This document shows, one piece after another, positions 1-8,496 of a DNA stretch of 64,000 nucleotides. The first letter of the stretch is position 1, and each line of letters opens with the position of its first letter. A program made the position numbers and the translations under genes. A model generated the notes under the pieces. It worked only from the letters and a program-made list of their open reading frames with translations, was not told the DNA's origin and made no database searches. Source of the DNA: CAJQPP01 sp041747075 (GTDB lineage: Bacteria; Planctomycetota; Planctomycetia; Pirellulales; Pirellulaceae); the NCBI GenBank assembly GCA_041747075.1, contig JBGTFW010000169.1, forward strand, positions 1 to 64,000. The letters run 5' to 3'.

Positions 1-185
1 CCATCGACCTCCTGTCACTGGATAGATTCCAATACGTTAGGCATGGCGAAAAACTACCGACAGAACAAACAAACCCAGTAGTATGGTTTCAAACGTTAGT
101 TGACGGGTGGACCGAAATCAGTTCCAGTAAAGGAAGCAGGCTGTTCTCGGCTATACCATCGTTTTCCTTTCAATGAGGACCCGCC

Positions 186-437
186 ATGAGTAATCGGCGC
201 AGACCTTTCCAGCTCCTTTGGGGGGCCGGTATGACCGCGTTCTTTGGAGCGATTGCCTTTTTTAGCGTATCGAGCAATCCCCGCTTCGAGACGATCCACG
301 TGCTTGACGTTATCCGGTTGATGACGGCCGGAGCGGGCTTCGCGCTTGCCCCCTTCATGCTGCTTCTGTTCTTTGGCGGCGGCCCTGGTTTAGAAGCCAA
401 CAGGGCAGGAGGAAAGAGTGGCGAGGAGTCAAATTGA
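186..437 (+). CDS. Small two-helix membrane protein, unknown function
   Basis: An 83-residue protein. After a short basic N-terminus (RRR at residues 4-6) there are two hydrophobic stretches, around residues 10-28 and 42-65, which suggests two membrane-spanning helices. The tail is polar (GGKSGEESN). The ATG follows a GAGGACC purine-rich stretch about 7 bases upstream, a plausible ribosome binding site. Small size and lack of a recognised family make this a modest call. It stands alone, with about 200 non-coding bases before the antitoxin gene. I see nothing in bases 1-185. Confidence 0.5.
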   Translation: MSNRRRPFQLLWGAGMTAFFGAIAFFSVSSNPRFETIHVLDVIRLMTAGAGFALAPFMLLLFFGGGPGLEANRAGGKSGEESN

Positions 438-643
438 GGGAATACCGGGCCGAACAATGCGATGCACCAAGTCGCGGATCCGCCGTTTCCTGATTGAAAA
501 TGAGCTTGCCGCGACTGGGTGATCGCCGGCGTTCGCCCGACTGGAGCAGTTCGTTGGCCTCTCTTTTCACCCGATTTTCGAGAATCTGGACCGACTTCCT
601 GCGGCAAGGTAGAATGGATCAATCCTTTCACTGCGGGTGACTT

Positions 644-868
644 ATGACTGTAGAACAAGCCATTTCTGACATTGCATCCCTCCCATTGGACGATCAACTG
701 CGCGTCGTGCAAGCAATTTGGGATCGCATGCCGCAAGATGCCGGCACGTCACTGACTGATCAACAACGCGCTGAACTCGACCGACGATTGGCGGGCTACC
801 GCGCAAATCCCGATACCGCGCTAACCGAATCGCAATTACGCAAGCAAATCCGTGATGCTCGCTCGTGA
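644..868 (+). CDS. Addiction-module antitoxin, TIGR02574/PF09720-type
   Basis: This 74-residue protein has the features of the small putative addiction-module component family: an N-terminal segment with SLPLDDQLRVVQAIWD, then a helical part ending in a basic tail. Members neutralise a ParE/RelE-type toxin encoded immediately downstream and usually repress their own promoter. The stop overlaps the start of the toxin frame (GTGATG at 865-870), the translational coupling expected of such modules. The antitoxin reads intact, while its toxin is frameshifted, so it may be a relic or an orphan antitoxin. Confidence 0.8.
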   Translation: MTVEQAISDIASLPLDDQLRVVQAIWDRMPQDAGTSLTDQQRAELDRRLAGYRANPDTALTESQLRKQIRDARS

Positions 869-1171
869 TGGATGTCCGCTACACCGACGAAGTTCGCGAC
901 GATCTGCTCTTGTCGATGGCCTGGCTGGATGAACGTCGCGATGGACTCGGCGACCAATTGGAAGCGGAGTTTTATGCGGCGGTTTCGGTGGTCCAGGATT
1001 GTCCATTTTCGTTTGCCGCGGATCATACTGGATACCGTCCCTGCCGACTTCGTCGTTTCACCGCTGTCCTTTACTATCATCGAATCTGACATTATCGTCG
1101 TGATGGGTCTATTCGTCGGTGGTCGTGATGAATCTCGACTTCAAAATCGCGGCGAACAATTGGGAATTTGA
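865..1171 (+). pseudogene. ParE/RelE-type toxin, frameshifted near its C-terminus
   Basis: The frame opening at 865/868 gives a ParE-like protein: VRYTDEVRDDLL, a helical hairpin, then RPCRLRRFTAVLYYH, and it stops at 1089. In the +1 frame the sequence carries on as IESDIIVVMGLFVGGRD up to 1171. That matches the usual ParE ending (beta strand, then a GRRDP-like motif). Joining the frames around 1076-1080 restores a toxin of normal length, about 98 residues. The simplest reading is a loss of 2 bases inside the YYRIE-like motif. The C-terminal strand and the conserved basic residues of this family sit after the break, so the truncated product is probably inactive. Confidence 0.75.
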
Positions 1172-1417
1172 CTTCGCGGATTATTGATTTGCTGTTGGTA
1201 GCGGGGTTGAGGATTCCATTTTATTGACATGGGGTGGCTGGTAGAGTCGAGCCGAAGGTCAAATTTCTTGTTCAAGGAGCCCGGTTTCTTGCGAAACGAC
1301 TTCGCTCTCATTGCGACGGCATGTCTTTCTTCAATCAGCGCGCAGCGTCAAGGGACTTGCCCGGTGCAAGCCTCTTTTTGGGCATTGATCAAACGAGCGA
1401 GGAAGACCACTCCGAGA

Positions 1418-1467
1418 GGGTCAGACGCCAATTTGCTCCGAAGACTCCGCAAAATGGCGTCAGACCC
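1418..1467. repeat. REP-like inverted repeat (GGGTCAGACGCC type)
   Basis: Arms of 19 bases at 1418-1436 and 1449-1467 pair with only a few mismatches. The ends read GGGTCAGACGCC and, inverted, GGGTCTGACGCC, around a 12-base centre. GGGTC-GACGCC hairpins are typical of REP sequences mobilised by Y1 (RAYT) transposases. No RAYT gene is present here. It lies six bases from the IS91 relic. Confidence 0.6.
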
Positions 1468-1473
1468 TTTGAT

Positions 1474-1770
1474 TCAACTCGAATCGATAAACGCCTGGCC
1501 GCGCTGCCAGAGAATCGCGCCGGTTGCTGATGTGATGGCGACCCGTTGCATCTCGCTGCCACAGTCGCGGCAGAGGACCGGTGGCTTGAGAAGAGGTTCG
1601 GGTGGGGACTGTCTGGCCAGAACGAAACACCAGCCGAGGTAGAACCAGACCAGCATTCGTTTGACATCGACGACCCAGTGCTGTCGCCAGACATCCGGAT
1701 CGATCGACTCCAGCAGTCCGGCCTGACGCATCGCATCCCGATACTTCGCGCGGTAGACGCTACAATTCAA
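1474..1770 (-). pseudogene. IS91-family transposase remnant
   Basis: The minus-strand frame starts with YRAKYRDAMRQAGLL, followed by a Trp-containing ESIDPDVWRQHWVVDV segment. Both resemble the middle of IS91/Y2 transposases, where a RAKFRDALR helix is followed by a WxxxWxV strand. It then jumps directly to a C-terminal segment with a CRDCGSEM zinc-knuckle-like motif. The catalytic two-tyrosine core and the whole N-terminus are missing. I read this as an internally deleted relic. The 98-residue frame has no convincing start, so expression is unlikely. Confidence 0.55.
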
Positions 1771-2414
1771 ACCACAAACAAACCCCCGCGCAGCGGCTTA
1801 CTTGAACAAAACGATGCACCGAAGCCGTCACCGCAAAAAAATAAAAAGATGTGGGTAAACCCATGTTCCAGTTTTGCACTTTTCTTTGGAGTGCGGGGAA
1901 CTTGGTACCGCTTTGGATTCGCGAAGGCAGGAAATTATCGGCGGTGTGGAAGGCAAGGCCCCAAGCCAAAATCTGTCTTAATGCATCGCGTTTTCCGGGG
2001 CTAATCCAAAGCTCCGCCAGGCCGGAGCACTCCAAATTTGCAAAACTGGAACTAAGCGCTAGTGCCAAGCGGCTAATCCTAAAATTAAGACGTAACAGAG
2101 CACTACCGCAGAGTCCACAATGCTGGCAAGTTCGCGCCAGCGGTTTAAGCTGTGGCGGTTGGTTGCAAATTGCGAATTCTGGGCGATTCGGATGGACGAT
2201 AACCGACAGACGTCGTGATTGTGGCACGATGTAACTCGATGCAGCACATCGTAGCACGAACTGCCAGTTCGTGGACGGACGACGCTTGACTTGATGTAGC
2301 ACGAACTGCCAGTTCGTGGATGGACGACGATTGGCGATCGCGAGAAACCAAAACATGTTCCAGCCAGCGATGAATGTAATTCCCGCCATTTCCCACCGGT
2401 CCATTTTTTCGCAA
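1771..2414. other. Intergenic stretch without a supported gene
   Basis: Open frames here overlap each other on both strands and none resembles a known family. The stretch contains two copies of a GTAGC palindromic repeat (2251-2320), annotated separately. The longer frame of the next gene would begin at 2316, but the signal peptide argues for the ATG at 2415. Confidence 0.5.
2251..2320 (+). repeat. Two direct copies of a GTAGC-box palindrome
   Basis: GTAGC is followed by ACGAAC, loop TGCCA and GTTCGT, at 2251-2275. The 25 bases recur identically at 2296-2320, and the flanking GGACGACG also repeats, giving a 45-base period. The stem is a perfect inverted repeat. It belongs to the dispersed family also seen at 17846, 36756, 36810, 42194, 42244 and 62791. 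Confidence 0.8.
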
Positions 2415-3050
2415 ATGATCACGAACCCCATGTTGTTCATCTCCGCGATGGTCCTTGGGTGCGCCGCGCCGTCGATCGCCGCGATGCAGGAGACGGAAAC
2501 GCGCCACGAAAGCGGTCGATCCGGAACCGTAAGGGACTTGCCGGATCAGATTGAGTCCGGGTCCGATACACTCGTTCCCCGCGATTCATTTGATGAGGAC
2601 CGTCAGGAGGAAACCGCGGACGCCCAGGCTCCCCTGCCATTGACGGAAATGTCCGACATTCACAAGCCGATCCTTGAAATTCCGACGGACATTGTTGACC
2701 GTGAAGAGAATCAACCGAGGGATCGTTCCAACGAGCTGTTCCGCGACAATTACTGGTCGAATTATCCGGGGAGCTTTCAGGAGCGACTGGCTTCGTGGGA
2801 TGCACCGGACATTCGCTATCAGCCACTTTGGTTCGAGCATGTCTCGATGGAGCGTTACGGTTATACGCCGCGCCCCATTCTCCAGCCCTTCTCGTCGGCG
2901 TTGTACTTTGGAACGTCATTGGCTTTCTTGCCCTTCAATCTGGTCCAGAATCCGCCATGGGAATGTGAAACGCCGCTGGGGTACTGTCGCCCCGGTTCGC
3001 CCGCTCCGCGAGTCCAGCCTCGCTGGTTGCGCAACGCCGTCACGCGCTAG
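2415..3050 (+). CDS. Secreted hypothetical protein, planctomycete-type
   Basis: From the ATG at 2415 the product (about 211 residues) starts with a signal peptide: a hydrophobic run MLFISAMVLGCAA and an APSIAA cleavage-like end. An acidic, low-complexity middle follows. The C-terminal half has an ordered-looking part with the motif QPLWFEHVSMERYG and a final WECETPLGYCRPG segment with two cysteines. I recall similar QPLYFEDxNLERYG motifs in planctomycete exported proteins of unknown role. An in-frame start exists at 2316, but it would place about 33 residues before the signal peptide. Function unknown. Confidence 0.65.
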   Translation: MITNPMLFISAMVLGCAAPSIAAMQETETRHESGRSGTVRDLPDQIESGSDTLVPRDSFDEDRQEETADAQAPLPLTEMSDIHKPILEIPTDIVDREENQPRDRSNELFRDNYWSNYPGSFQERLASWDAPDIRYQPLWFEHVSMERYGYTPRPILQPFSSALYFGTSLAFLPFNLVQNPPWECETPLGYCRPGSPAPRVQPRWLRNAVTR

Positions 3051-3409
3051 CACGATCGGACGGGGTAAGAGATCGCAAGATGGACATTGCTGTCCGCCCT
3101 CTTCTGTGCAGGCTTTCGTCGGCCCCACAGGTCGTCGGGCAGTAGGTCCATGTTGTCGGGCAAGCAGACCCCCAACGCACATTTTCGATCGCGTCGACGG
3201 GCAGGAATGCCCCACGTACCAACCGGGTTGGCTGGACTTTAACGGCTGGCGCAACCTGAGCGCATTTTCCAGTCGTTTGCACGATGCCGGTTCCGATGGC
3301 CGGTTCATGACGGTTTTTCCGATAAATCCCTGACTACCGGTTTTGCCGCATCCATGCGGCACCGGTGGAAATGCGTTGCCCCGTCCGGTTTCGGAACAGG
3401 AACTAATCG
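3051..3409. other. Intergenic region with small hairpins
   Basis: No gene is supported. Several short perfect hairpins are visible: GGACA-TTGC-TGTCC, GGGCA-GGAA-TGCCC, and GCCGCAT-CC-ATGCGGC just before the TolC-like gene. They may be degenerate extragenic palindromes or part of the leader of the next gene. Confidence 0.45.
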
Positions 3410-5437
3410 ATGCGTTCAGGATTCAGTCACGCCGTTCAGCTCGCGAGCATTTCGATATTGCTCGCCCTTGTCGCGGGTGGTTGCCGGATTGGCGAAACGC
3501 CGCGGTACGCTTGCAATGAGGGTTGCCTGTCCGAGTTCCAGCGGATTGAGTACACCGATTCCCGCCAATGGGCGTGCGGCGCGGAGGGCTATCAGGGGAC
3601 GGCCCCGCCATTGACCGTCGCGAATTTCAGTGCTCATGAGCCTTGGCCAATGACTCTGGAAGAAGCGATTGAATTGTCGCTCGCCAACAGTAAAGTGCTG
3701 GAAAAACTTGGCGGTGTCGTGCTCGCCGCTCCCCAGGCGGTTGCCACTTCGTGGGACCCGGCGCTGCTCGAGACCGATCCGCGCGCTGGCGCGGAGGCAG
3801 CACTGTCGGCTTTCGATGCGCGATTCACGGGGAATGCGAATCTCAACCGCTCCGAACGAAAGTTCAACAACCTTTTCTTTGGGGCCGGGGCAACGACGCT
3901 GAATTCGAATACCGGGAACCTTCGCGCCGGTCTTGACAAGACAACCGCCAGCGGAACGCAGTATTCCGTATTCAGTTCCTCGGACTACAGTCGGACGAAT
4001 TCGCCAGGAAACCGCTTCCCCAGTGCATGGGACACGATCCTTCAGGCAGAGATTCGCCAACCGCTGGCGCGCGGCGCGGGAACGGCGGTAACACGGATTG
4101 CCGGGCCGAACGGCCAACCGGGAATTTACAACGGAGTGCTGATCGGGCGGATTCGCGGCGACATCGCCCTCGCGGACTTTGAGGCTGCCGTCCGCGACCT
4201 GACGCGCGACGTCGAGCGTTCTTACTGGGAACTGTATTTCGCGTGGCGCGACCTGGACGTCCAGCTCCGTGCCCGTGAATCGGCTCGGCTGATCTGGGAG
4301 AACCGTGACCGCCGTGTCGCGGCGGGCCTGAGCCGTCCCGACGATGAGGCGCAAACGCGCCAGCAGTATTTCCAGTTTGAGCAGCAGGTAATCGACGCCA
4401 CCAGCGGGAACGCGAGCGGGCAAACGGGCGTTCTCGGTGCCGAGCGCCAGTTGCGGCGGCTCCTCGGATTGCGCAACAGCGACGGGCGCGTGATCCGTCC
4501 GGTAACGGAACCGACGATCGCACCGGTCCTTTTTGACTGGAACGAGGCGCAGGACCAGGCGATTCGGCAGCGCGTGGAAATTCGCCGCCAGAAATGGGTT
4601 GTTCGACAGCGCGAACTCGAACTGTGTGCCGCGCGAAAGCTGAATCAATGGCAAGTCGACTTGACGGGCAACTACGCGGCGCGGGGATTCGGCGACGACC
4701 TTGCCGGAAACAGGGGCCTTCCCGAAGGGAGCGCCTTTGCCGATCTGTTCACCGGCCAGCTTGACGACTGGGGTTTGGGACTGGAAATCCAGGGACCGGT
4801 GGGGAACCGCATCGGACACCTCGCCGTTCGCAACGCCGAGTTGCAGTTAACTCGCGAATACGCCTTGCTCGACGAGCAGCAGAAACAGCTTCTCCTCGAT
4901 TTGAACGCGGCCTTTGCCGAAGTTGAGCGGAGCTTTACGTCGATTCGCAATAGCTGGAACGTCCGCGAGGCGGTTCGCGCCGAGCTTGAACCCAAACGAC
5001 GGAGGGCGGAGGCGGGGGACGAAGACGTCTTCTTTCTCCTTGACGCCCAGCAACGCGCATCGAGCAGCGAAACGGCTTTTCATCGCGCCGTGGTTGATTA
5101 CAATCTCGCCTTGCAGTCGTTCGTCTATACGGCGGGTGGTCTGCTGGAACACTACAATATCCAGTTGCTCGAAGGTCCGTGGGACGCCTCCACCGCCGCA
5201 CTTGCCGCCGAGCAGCAATCCCGGTTCCGCTTCGGTCCCGTGGAACCAGCCGGGACGGACATTGGCTTGATTACTTCGGGACCTGTCGATCAGCAAACGG
5301 ACCTGACCATCATTTCGCCTACGGTTAACCCGGAATCATTGATTGAAGCGCCCGCCGAAGAGCCGCAGAGCGGAACTGGCCGAACGGATTTCGATTCGGC
5401 GGACGACAACGGCAACGGAGGAGGATCTCGCCCGTAA
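3410..5437 (+). CDS. TolC-family outer membrane efflux lipoprotein
   Basis: A 675-residue protein. The N-terminus is a lipoprotein signal: MRSGFSHAVQ, a hydrophobic core, then the lipobox VAGGC with Cys near residue 25. WPMTLEEAIELSLANSK (around residues 80-96) is the typical first helix of outer membrane efflux domains. Long heptad-rich helices follow, and a second repeat begins near the ELQLTREYALLDEQQ segment. TolC-like proteins form trimeric channels across the outer membrane for RND, ABC or MFS pumps. No adaptor or pump gene is adjacent, so the substrate is unknown. The protein is longer than TolC, with a poorly conserved C-terminal tail of about 90 residues. Confidence 0.85.
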   Translation: MRSGFSHAVQLASISILLALVAGGCRIGETPRYACNEGCLSEFQRIEYTDSRQWACGAEGYQGTAPPLTVANFSAHEPWPMTLEEAIELSLANSKVLEKLGGVVLAAPQAVATSWDPALLETDPRAGAEAALSAFDARFTGNANLNRSERKFNNLFFGAGATTLNSNTGNLRAGLDKTTASGTQYSVFSSSDYSRTNSPGNRFPSAWDTILQAEIRQPLARGAGTAVTRIAGPNGQPGIYNGVLIGRIRGDIALADFEAAVRDLTRDVERSYWELYFAWRDLDVQLRARESARLIWENRDRRVAAGLSRPDDEAQTRQQYFQFEQQVIDATSGNASGQTGVLGAERQLRRLLGLRNSDGRVIRPVTEPTIAPVLFDWNEAQDQAIRQRVEIRRQKWVVRQRELELCAARKLNQWQVDLTGNYAARGFGDDLAGNRGLPEGSAFADLFTGQLDDWGLGLEIQGPVGNRIGHLAVRNAELQLTREYALLDEQQKQLLLDLNAAFAEVERSFTSIRNSWNVREAVRAELEPKRRRAEAGDEDVFFLLDAQQRASSSETAFHRAVVDYNLALQSFVYTAGGLLEHYNIQLLEGPWDASTAALAAEQQSRFRFGPVEPAGTDIGLITSGPVDQQTDLTIISPTVNPESLIEAPAEEPQSGTGRTDFDSADDNGNGGGSRP

Positions 5438-5480
5438 GGGATTTTGGATTAAGCCGGACCTGCTAGAGTCCGGATTTGCA
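5438..5480 (+). repeat. Hairpin repeat, copy 1 (CCGGAC...GTCCGG)
   Basis: Starting at the stop codon of the TolC-like gene, GGATTTTGGATTAAG is followed by a hairpin (CCGGAC at 5454-5459 and GTCCGG at 5468-5473) and ATTTGC. A closely related element lies at 6727-6767. It might help end transcription, but there is no U-tract. Confidence 0.6.
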
Positions 5481-5620
5481 ACCCCCGCAAGGCAGCTCGG
5501 ACTCTTTCACAAATGGATCGATTTCCGGAGTGAAAGAATCACCAGGCGAATCAAACTAGCGAAAGCCAATGCGGGTGACCGCACACGTCGGATTGGATCG
5601 CCCACAACATGGTTGATGAT

Positions 5621-6319
5621 TCAGCCCAAATTATTTCCCTGCCACAACGCGCCCAGGTCGTTGGCGATTCCCACCAGATAGTGGATTGCCACACCGTACC
5701 AAATGCTGCGCGTTCGCCATGCGAGCCAACCCAAAACGATCGATGCCGGAATTGACGCCCAGACCTCGATTGTCGGCTTGCCAAAATGAACGAAAAGGCA
5801 ACAGACTGTCTGTATGGTGACCGCAACGGTCATCTCAAACGATTCGAATCCGTGCAGCATGAAGCCGCGATAAAAAAACTCGAATGCGACGTAATATAAA
5901 AGGTACAAGGCGAACCAGATCAGCATCTGTCCCAAATCACTTCCGATCTGATCACCGGGCATGGGATAGAAAGCGATGATTTGATTGTCGCCGGATCCGA
6001 GCAGCGTGCCAATCACAAAAGCTGGTGTTAACACAATGATTGCCCGAACACCCAAAAATCGGTTACCCATCCCAAGAAACGGCGTGCCAATTGAACGGCG
6101 AGTTGTCACAGACCATGCCAGTGGAATGGCCATCAATGTTGCAACGGCCAGCAGACATCGCACTCCGGCCGGTATCAGTCCGGTTTCTCCCGCCAGTCGC
6201 GGGCCTGGCGATGAAAAATACCAGAACAACCCCTGGGCGACCAGGCAAATTACAGCCAACATCGCGACCCTCGTCGCTGGACTCGAGTTTCCCGTTTGCG
6301 TTTCAGGTTCGGGATTCAT
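5621..6319 (-). CDS. CPBP-family intramembrane protease (CAAX-like)
   Basis: A 232-residue polytopic membrane protein with about six hydrophobic helices. AFEFFYRGFML (about residues 151-161) matches motif 1 of the CPBP family (EExxxR), except that the first Glu is Phe; this EFFYRG variant occurs in a known subgroup. LFVHFGKP is motif 2 (FxxxH), and a later helix carries VAIHYLVGIAND, motif 3. Family members include Rce1-type CAAX proteases and bacteriocin self-immunity proteins; the substrate here is unknown. The ATG at 6319 is the first in frame. The gene is convergent with the TolC-like gene. Confidence 0.75.
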   Translation of the reverse strand: MNPEPETQTGNSSPATRVAMLAVICLVAQGLFWYFSSPGPRLAGETGLIPAGVRCLLAVATLMAIPLAWSVTTRRSIGTPFLGMGNRFLGVRAIIVLTPAFVIGTLLGSGDNQIIAFYPMPGDQIGSDLGQMLIWFALYLLYYVAFEFFYRGFMLHGFESFEMTVAVTIQTVCCLFVHFGKPTIEVWASIPASIVLGWLAWRTRSIWYGVAIHYLVGIANDLGALWQGNNLG

Positions 6320-6773
6320 AGCAGAATTCCGGTCTCAATACAGAACGCGCTATTATCCATTCAGCGAGCAAGCCGAACAACGACAAGCAAGCCGATCATG
6401 AGCTCAGTTGGTCACATCTCGGGGACCGAAGACCACTTCGGTGACGGTTCGATCACGGTCGCCGACGCCGGGGGGCGAACCGTCGGCCAGGCGCGCACTG
6501 GTTTGCCCCACATGATACCATCCCCGCATTCAACGAAATTGCCATGAGACGGCTTCGTGCACCTTCCTTGCCGTCCGGCAGAATGGTTTCGAATTCAGGA
6601 AAAGTTACCTGTCGGTCGTTTGGTGACGTGCGACGACCCTTATTTTGGATGCGGTCCAGAGCGGAGACTATTGCTCGTTGGTATTTTTCGGTTTTGTAAA
6701 CGGCGGCCGCGGTTGATCGCGCCCTTAAAGGATTTGGATAAAGCCGGACTCGCAAGAGTCCGGAAATGCCACC
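6320..6773. other. Intergenic region, no supported gene
   Basis: Overlapping frames on both strands lack family resemblance and a ribosome binding site. The right end carries the second copy of the CCGGACTC hairpin repeat. The rest shows nothing I can interpret. Confidence 0.45.
6727..6767 (+). repeat. Hairpin repeat, copy 2, perfect stem with GCAA loop
   Basis: GGATTTGGATAAAG leads into CCGGACTC (6744-6751), GCAA (6752-6755) and GAGTCCGG (6756-6763), then AAATGC. The 8-base stem is perfect and the loop is of the GNRA class. It ends just before the ATG at 6774, so it would lie in the leader of that gene if transcribed. Confidence 0.65.
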
Positions 6774-7112
6774 ATGTTTCCAACGTTGCTTGCAAACTCA
6801 ATCGCCGCGGACGCCGGTCTCATACCGGGGCTTGCGATTTTCGGTCCGGCAATGGGGCTTCCCCTGTCAGTGCTTGCGGCATTCATTGAGCGTCCCTTCG
6901 TCACACTCGCCGTGAGTGCGGCCGCTTGTATTGCACTAATGCTTTATTCAAGGTGGCTCGAAGAACGGATTCCCCGGTCCGGGTTCGCTTTCCGTGCCCT
7001 CAGGGAGTACGGTGATACCCTGCAATGGACCGTCGCCGCCGCCAGTTTGCTATTGCTTGTCGGCGCGTTCGCAGCCACTCGCGATTCCCGCAAGGGACAA
7101 ACGGTCGCCTGA
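6774..7112 (+). CDS. Hypothetical membrane protein, three predicted helices
   Basis: A 112-residue protein with hydrophobic segments near residues 14-34, 38-58 and 87-104, separated by a basic loop (RWLEERIPRSG). No family is recognised. The start has no obvious purine-rich site, and the CCGGACTC hairpin ends about 10 bases upstream of it. The gene converges on the downstream minus-strand gene, with only 27 bases between them. Codon use and the three clean membrane segments favour a real gene, but confidence is moderate. Confidence 0.5.
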   Translation: MFPTLLANSIAADAGLIPGLAIFGPAMGLPLSVLAAFIERPFVTLAVSAAACIALMLYSRWLEERIPRSGFAFRALREYGDTLQWTVAAASLLLLVGAFAATRDSRKGQTVA

Positions 7113-7139
7113 TTAAATTATTTCGCAAGCCGCACGGGA

Positions 7140-7805
7140 CTACCGCAAGCCTTTGAAACGGGGCAACTCCGCTGGCTCGCCGGTCATTTCCTTGTACTTC
7201 TGCTGTTGCTCCTCGGTCAGTTGTGCGAGAACGTGCGCGGTCATCTCGTCGAAGAACAGTTTCCTCGCGTCGTCCTGAGTCATTTTCGACAACTCCTCGC
7301 TCCGGTCGCTGGCAAACGACTCGGCAAAAGCTTTCGCCGAGGTCCGCATTTCCTTGAGCTGGTTCTCGTCCATGCCAATCTGCTCCTTGAAGTTTCCGCT
7401 CACGATCCCCTCGGCACCAAAGGCCTGAACTCGCAACTGGGCGAGTCGCGTTATCTGTTCTTCGGTGAGAATCAGTTTGAGTTCCTCGGCGGCAAGTTTG
7501 TCCAGTTCACGGACTTTCGCGGTGATTTTCGGACGGGCTTCGTTTTGTTGCCGCGTGGGCAGGGACATAAACGACCGTCCGCCGGTTACCTCAAAGGCCA
7601 CCATCGATTCGAGCTTGCGATATTTTTCCACCAGTTCGGCTAATTTTGTCGTGACGGCCTCGTTGTCCGTCACTCCAAGCTCGTCCTGAACAGCCTGGAT
7701 GTTGACCAGCAAATGTTCCTGAGCGACCGCCGAACGGTTCAACTGGAAAAGGACAGTCACGATGAATACCAGCAATAGGTATTTAGCTATCGAATTTCGC
7801 GCCAT
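7140..7805 (-). CDS. Exported helical protein with CpxP/Spy-like LTxEQ segments
   Basis: 221 residues. The N-terminus is a signal peptide (basic start, LLLVFIVTVLF core, SAVAQ cleavage-like end). The mature part is almost entirely helical and charged. It has two segments reminiscent of LTxxQ-type periplasmic proteins: LTEEQITRLAQLRVQAFG near residue 115 and LTEEQQQKYKEMTGE near residue 200. Such proteins (Spy, CpxP and many planctomycete relatives) bind proteins or metals in the periplasm, but the resemblance is only at motif level. It is transcribed away from its neighbours, with its own short promoter region upstream of 7805. Confidence 0.6.
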   Translation of the reverse strand: MARNSIAKYLLLVFIVTVLFQLNRSAVAQEHLLVNIQAVQDELGVTDNEAVTTKLAELVEKYRKLESMVAFEVTGGRSFMSLPTRQQNEARPKITAKVRELDKLAAEELKLILTEEQITRLAQLRVQAFGAEGIVSGNFKEQIGMDENQLKEMRTSAKAFAESFASDRSEELSKMTQDDARKLFFDEMTAHVLAQLTEEQQQKYKEMTGEPAELPRFKGLR

Positions 7806-7862
7806 GGGGACTCCGGAATAAGGGACAACGGCAGGTTCAAGGGTCAGGGGATGACAATTTTG

Positions 7863-8399
7863 TCAGCGCGAGCGGCGTTTGTCAAAACTGCCGAACTCAT
7901 CCGGGCCTTCCGGTCGAGGCAATTCTCTTTGAAACCAGTCCGAATCCCGCAAAGTCGACTCGCCGGTGAATCTCTGCGCCGGATCGACCGGTTCAATGGC
8001 AGTCATGTCGCCGGCCAGGCAGGGTCGCACCTGCGCGACGTCCGTCCGGTCAAGGTAGTATTCAATCAGCCGGGCTTGGTGGTTCCAGAACATGTCCCGG
8101 ATTCGTCCCACGCAGGGATCGGCCTGGCCCATACGCGACTTGATCTCGACGAAATCACCGACGTCAAACCCCTCGTAGTCGACTTCATACCAGATCGTCG
8201 ATTGAATGCGAAAGCGGACCTTTCCGTACGTCACGGAAAGCCATTGCTCATCGAGGTCCTCGCGACGAAAAACGCGACTACCCGGGACAAGCTGACGGAC
8301 GATCCCGATGTCGAATGGGTGAATCCATGACTCGCCCTCCTGGGGCCACCAGCGAAAGACGCCGTAAACCGGGGGTCGCTTGAGGGGAGGTAATTGCAT
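7863..8399 (-). CDS. Conserved hypothetical protein, about 178 residues
   Basis: A soluble protein starting MQLPPLKRPPVYGVF. A Trp-rich N-terminal part (RWWPQEGESWIHPFDIG) is followed by VPGSRVFRRE and a strand-rich centre with FDVGDFVEIKSRMG, a small beta-barrel-like stretch. There is no signal peptide or membrane segment. The pattern GESWIHP...VPGSRVFRR looks like a conserved family, but I cannot name it with confidence. It converges on the CpxP-like gene side and is divergent from the HEAT-repeat gene, with about 97 bases between the starts. Confidence 0.55.
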   Translation of the reverse strand: MQLPPLKRPPVYGVFRWWPQEGESWIHPFDIGIVRQLVPGSRVFRREDLDEQWLSVTYGKVRFRIQSTIWYEVDYEGFDVGDFVEIKSRMGQADPCVGRIRDMFWNHQARLIEYYLDRTDVAQVRPCLAGDMTAIEPVDPAQRFTGESTLRDSDWFQRELPRPEGPDEFGSFDKRRSR

Positions 8400-8496
8400 G
8401 GATATTCAGTGTGGTTGGGCGTAGAATCAGTGTTCGTCAGTTTTGTCGATTATTCAATGGCGCGGATTCCCGGACTCGCCGAAAGGAACGGTTGTA

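Noticed and set aside
170..736. 188-residue minus-strand frame opposite the first two genes
   Set aside because: Overlaps both a plausible small membrane protein and a good antitoxin gene on the plus strand.
3416..4819. 467-residue antisense frame in the TolC-like gene
   Set aside because: The sense strand encodes a complete efflux protein; the antisense frame has no family features and is a GC-rich shadow.
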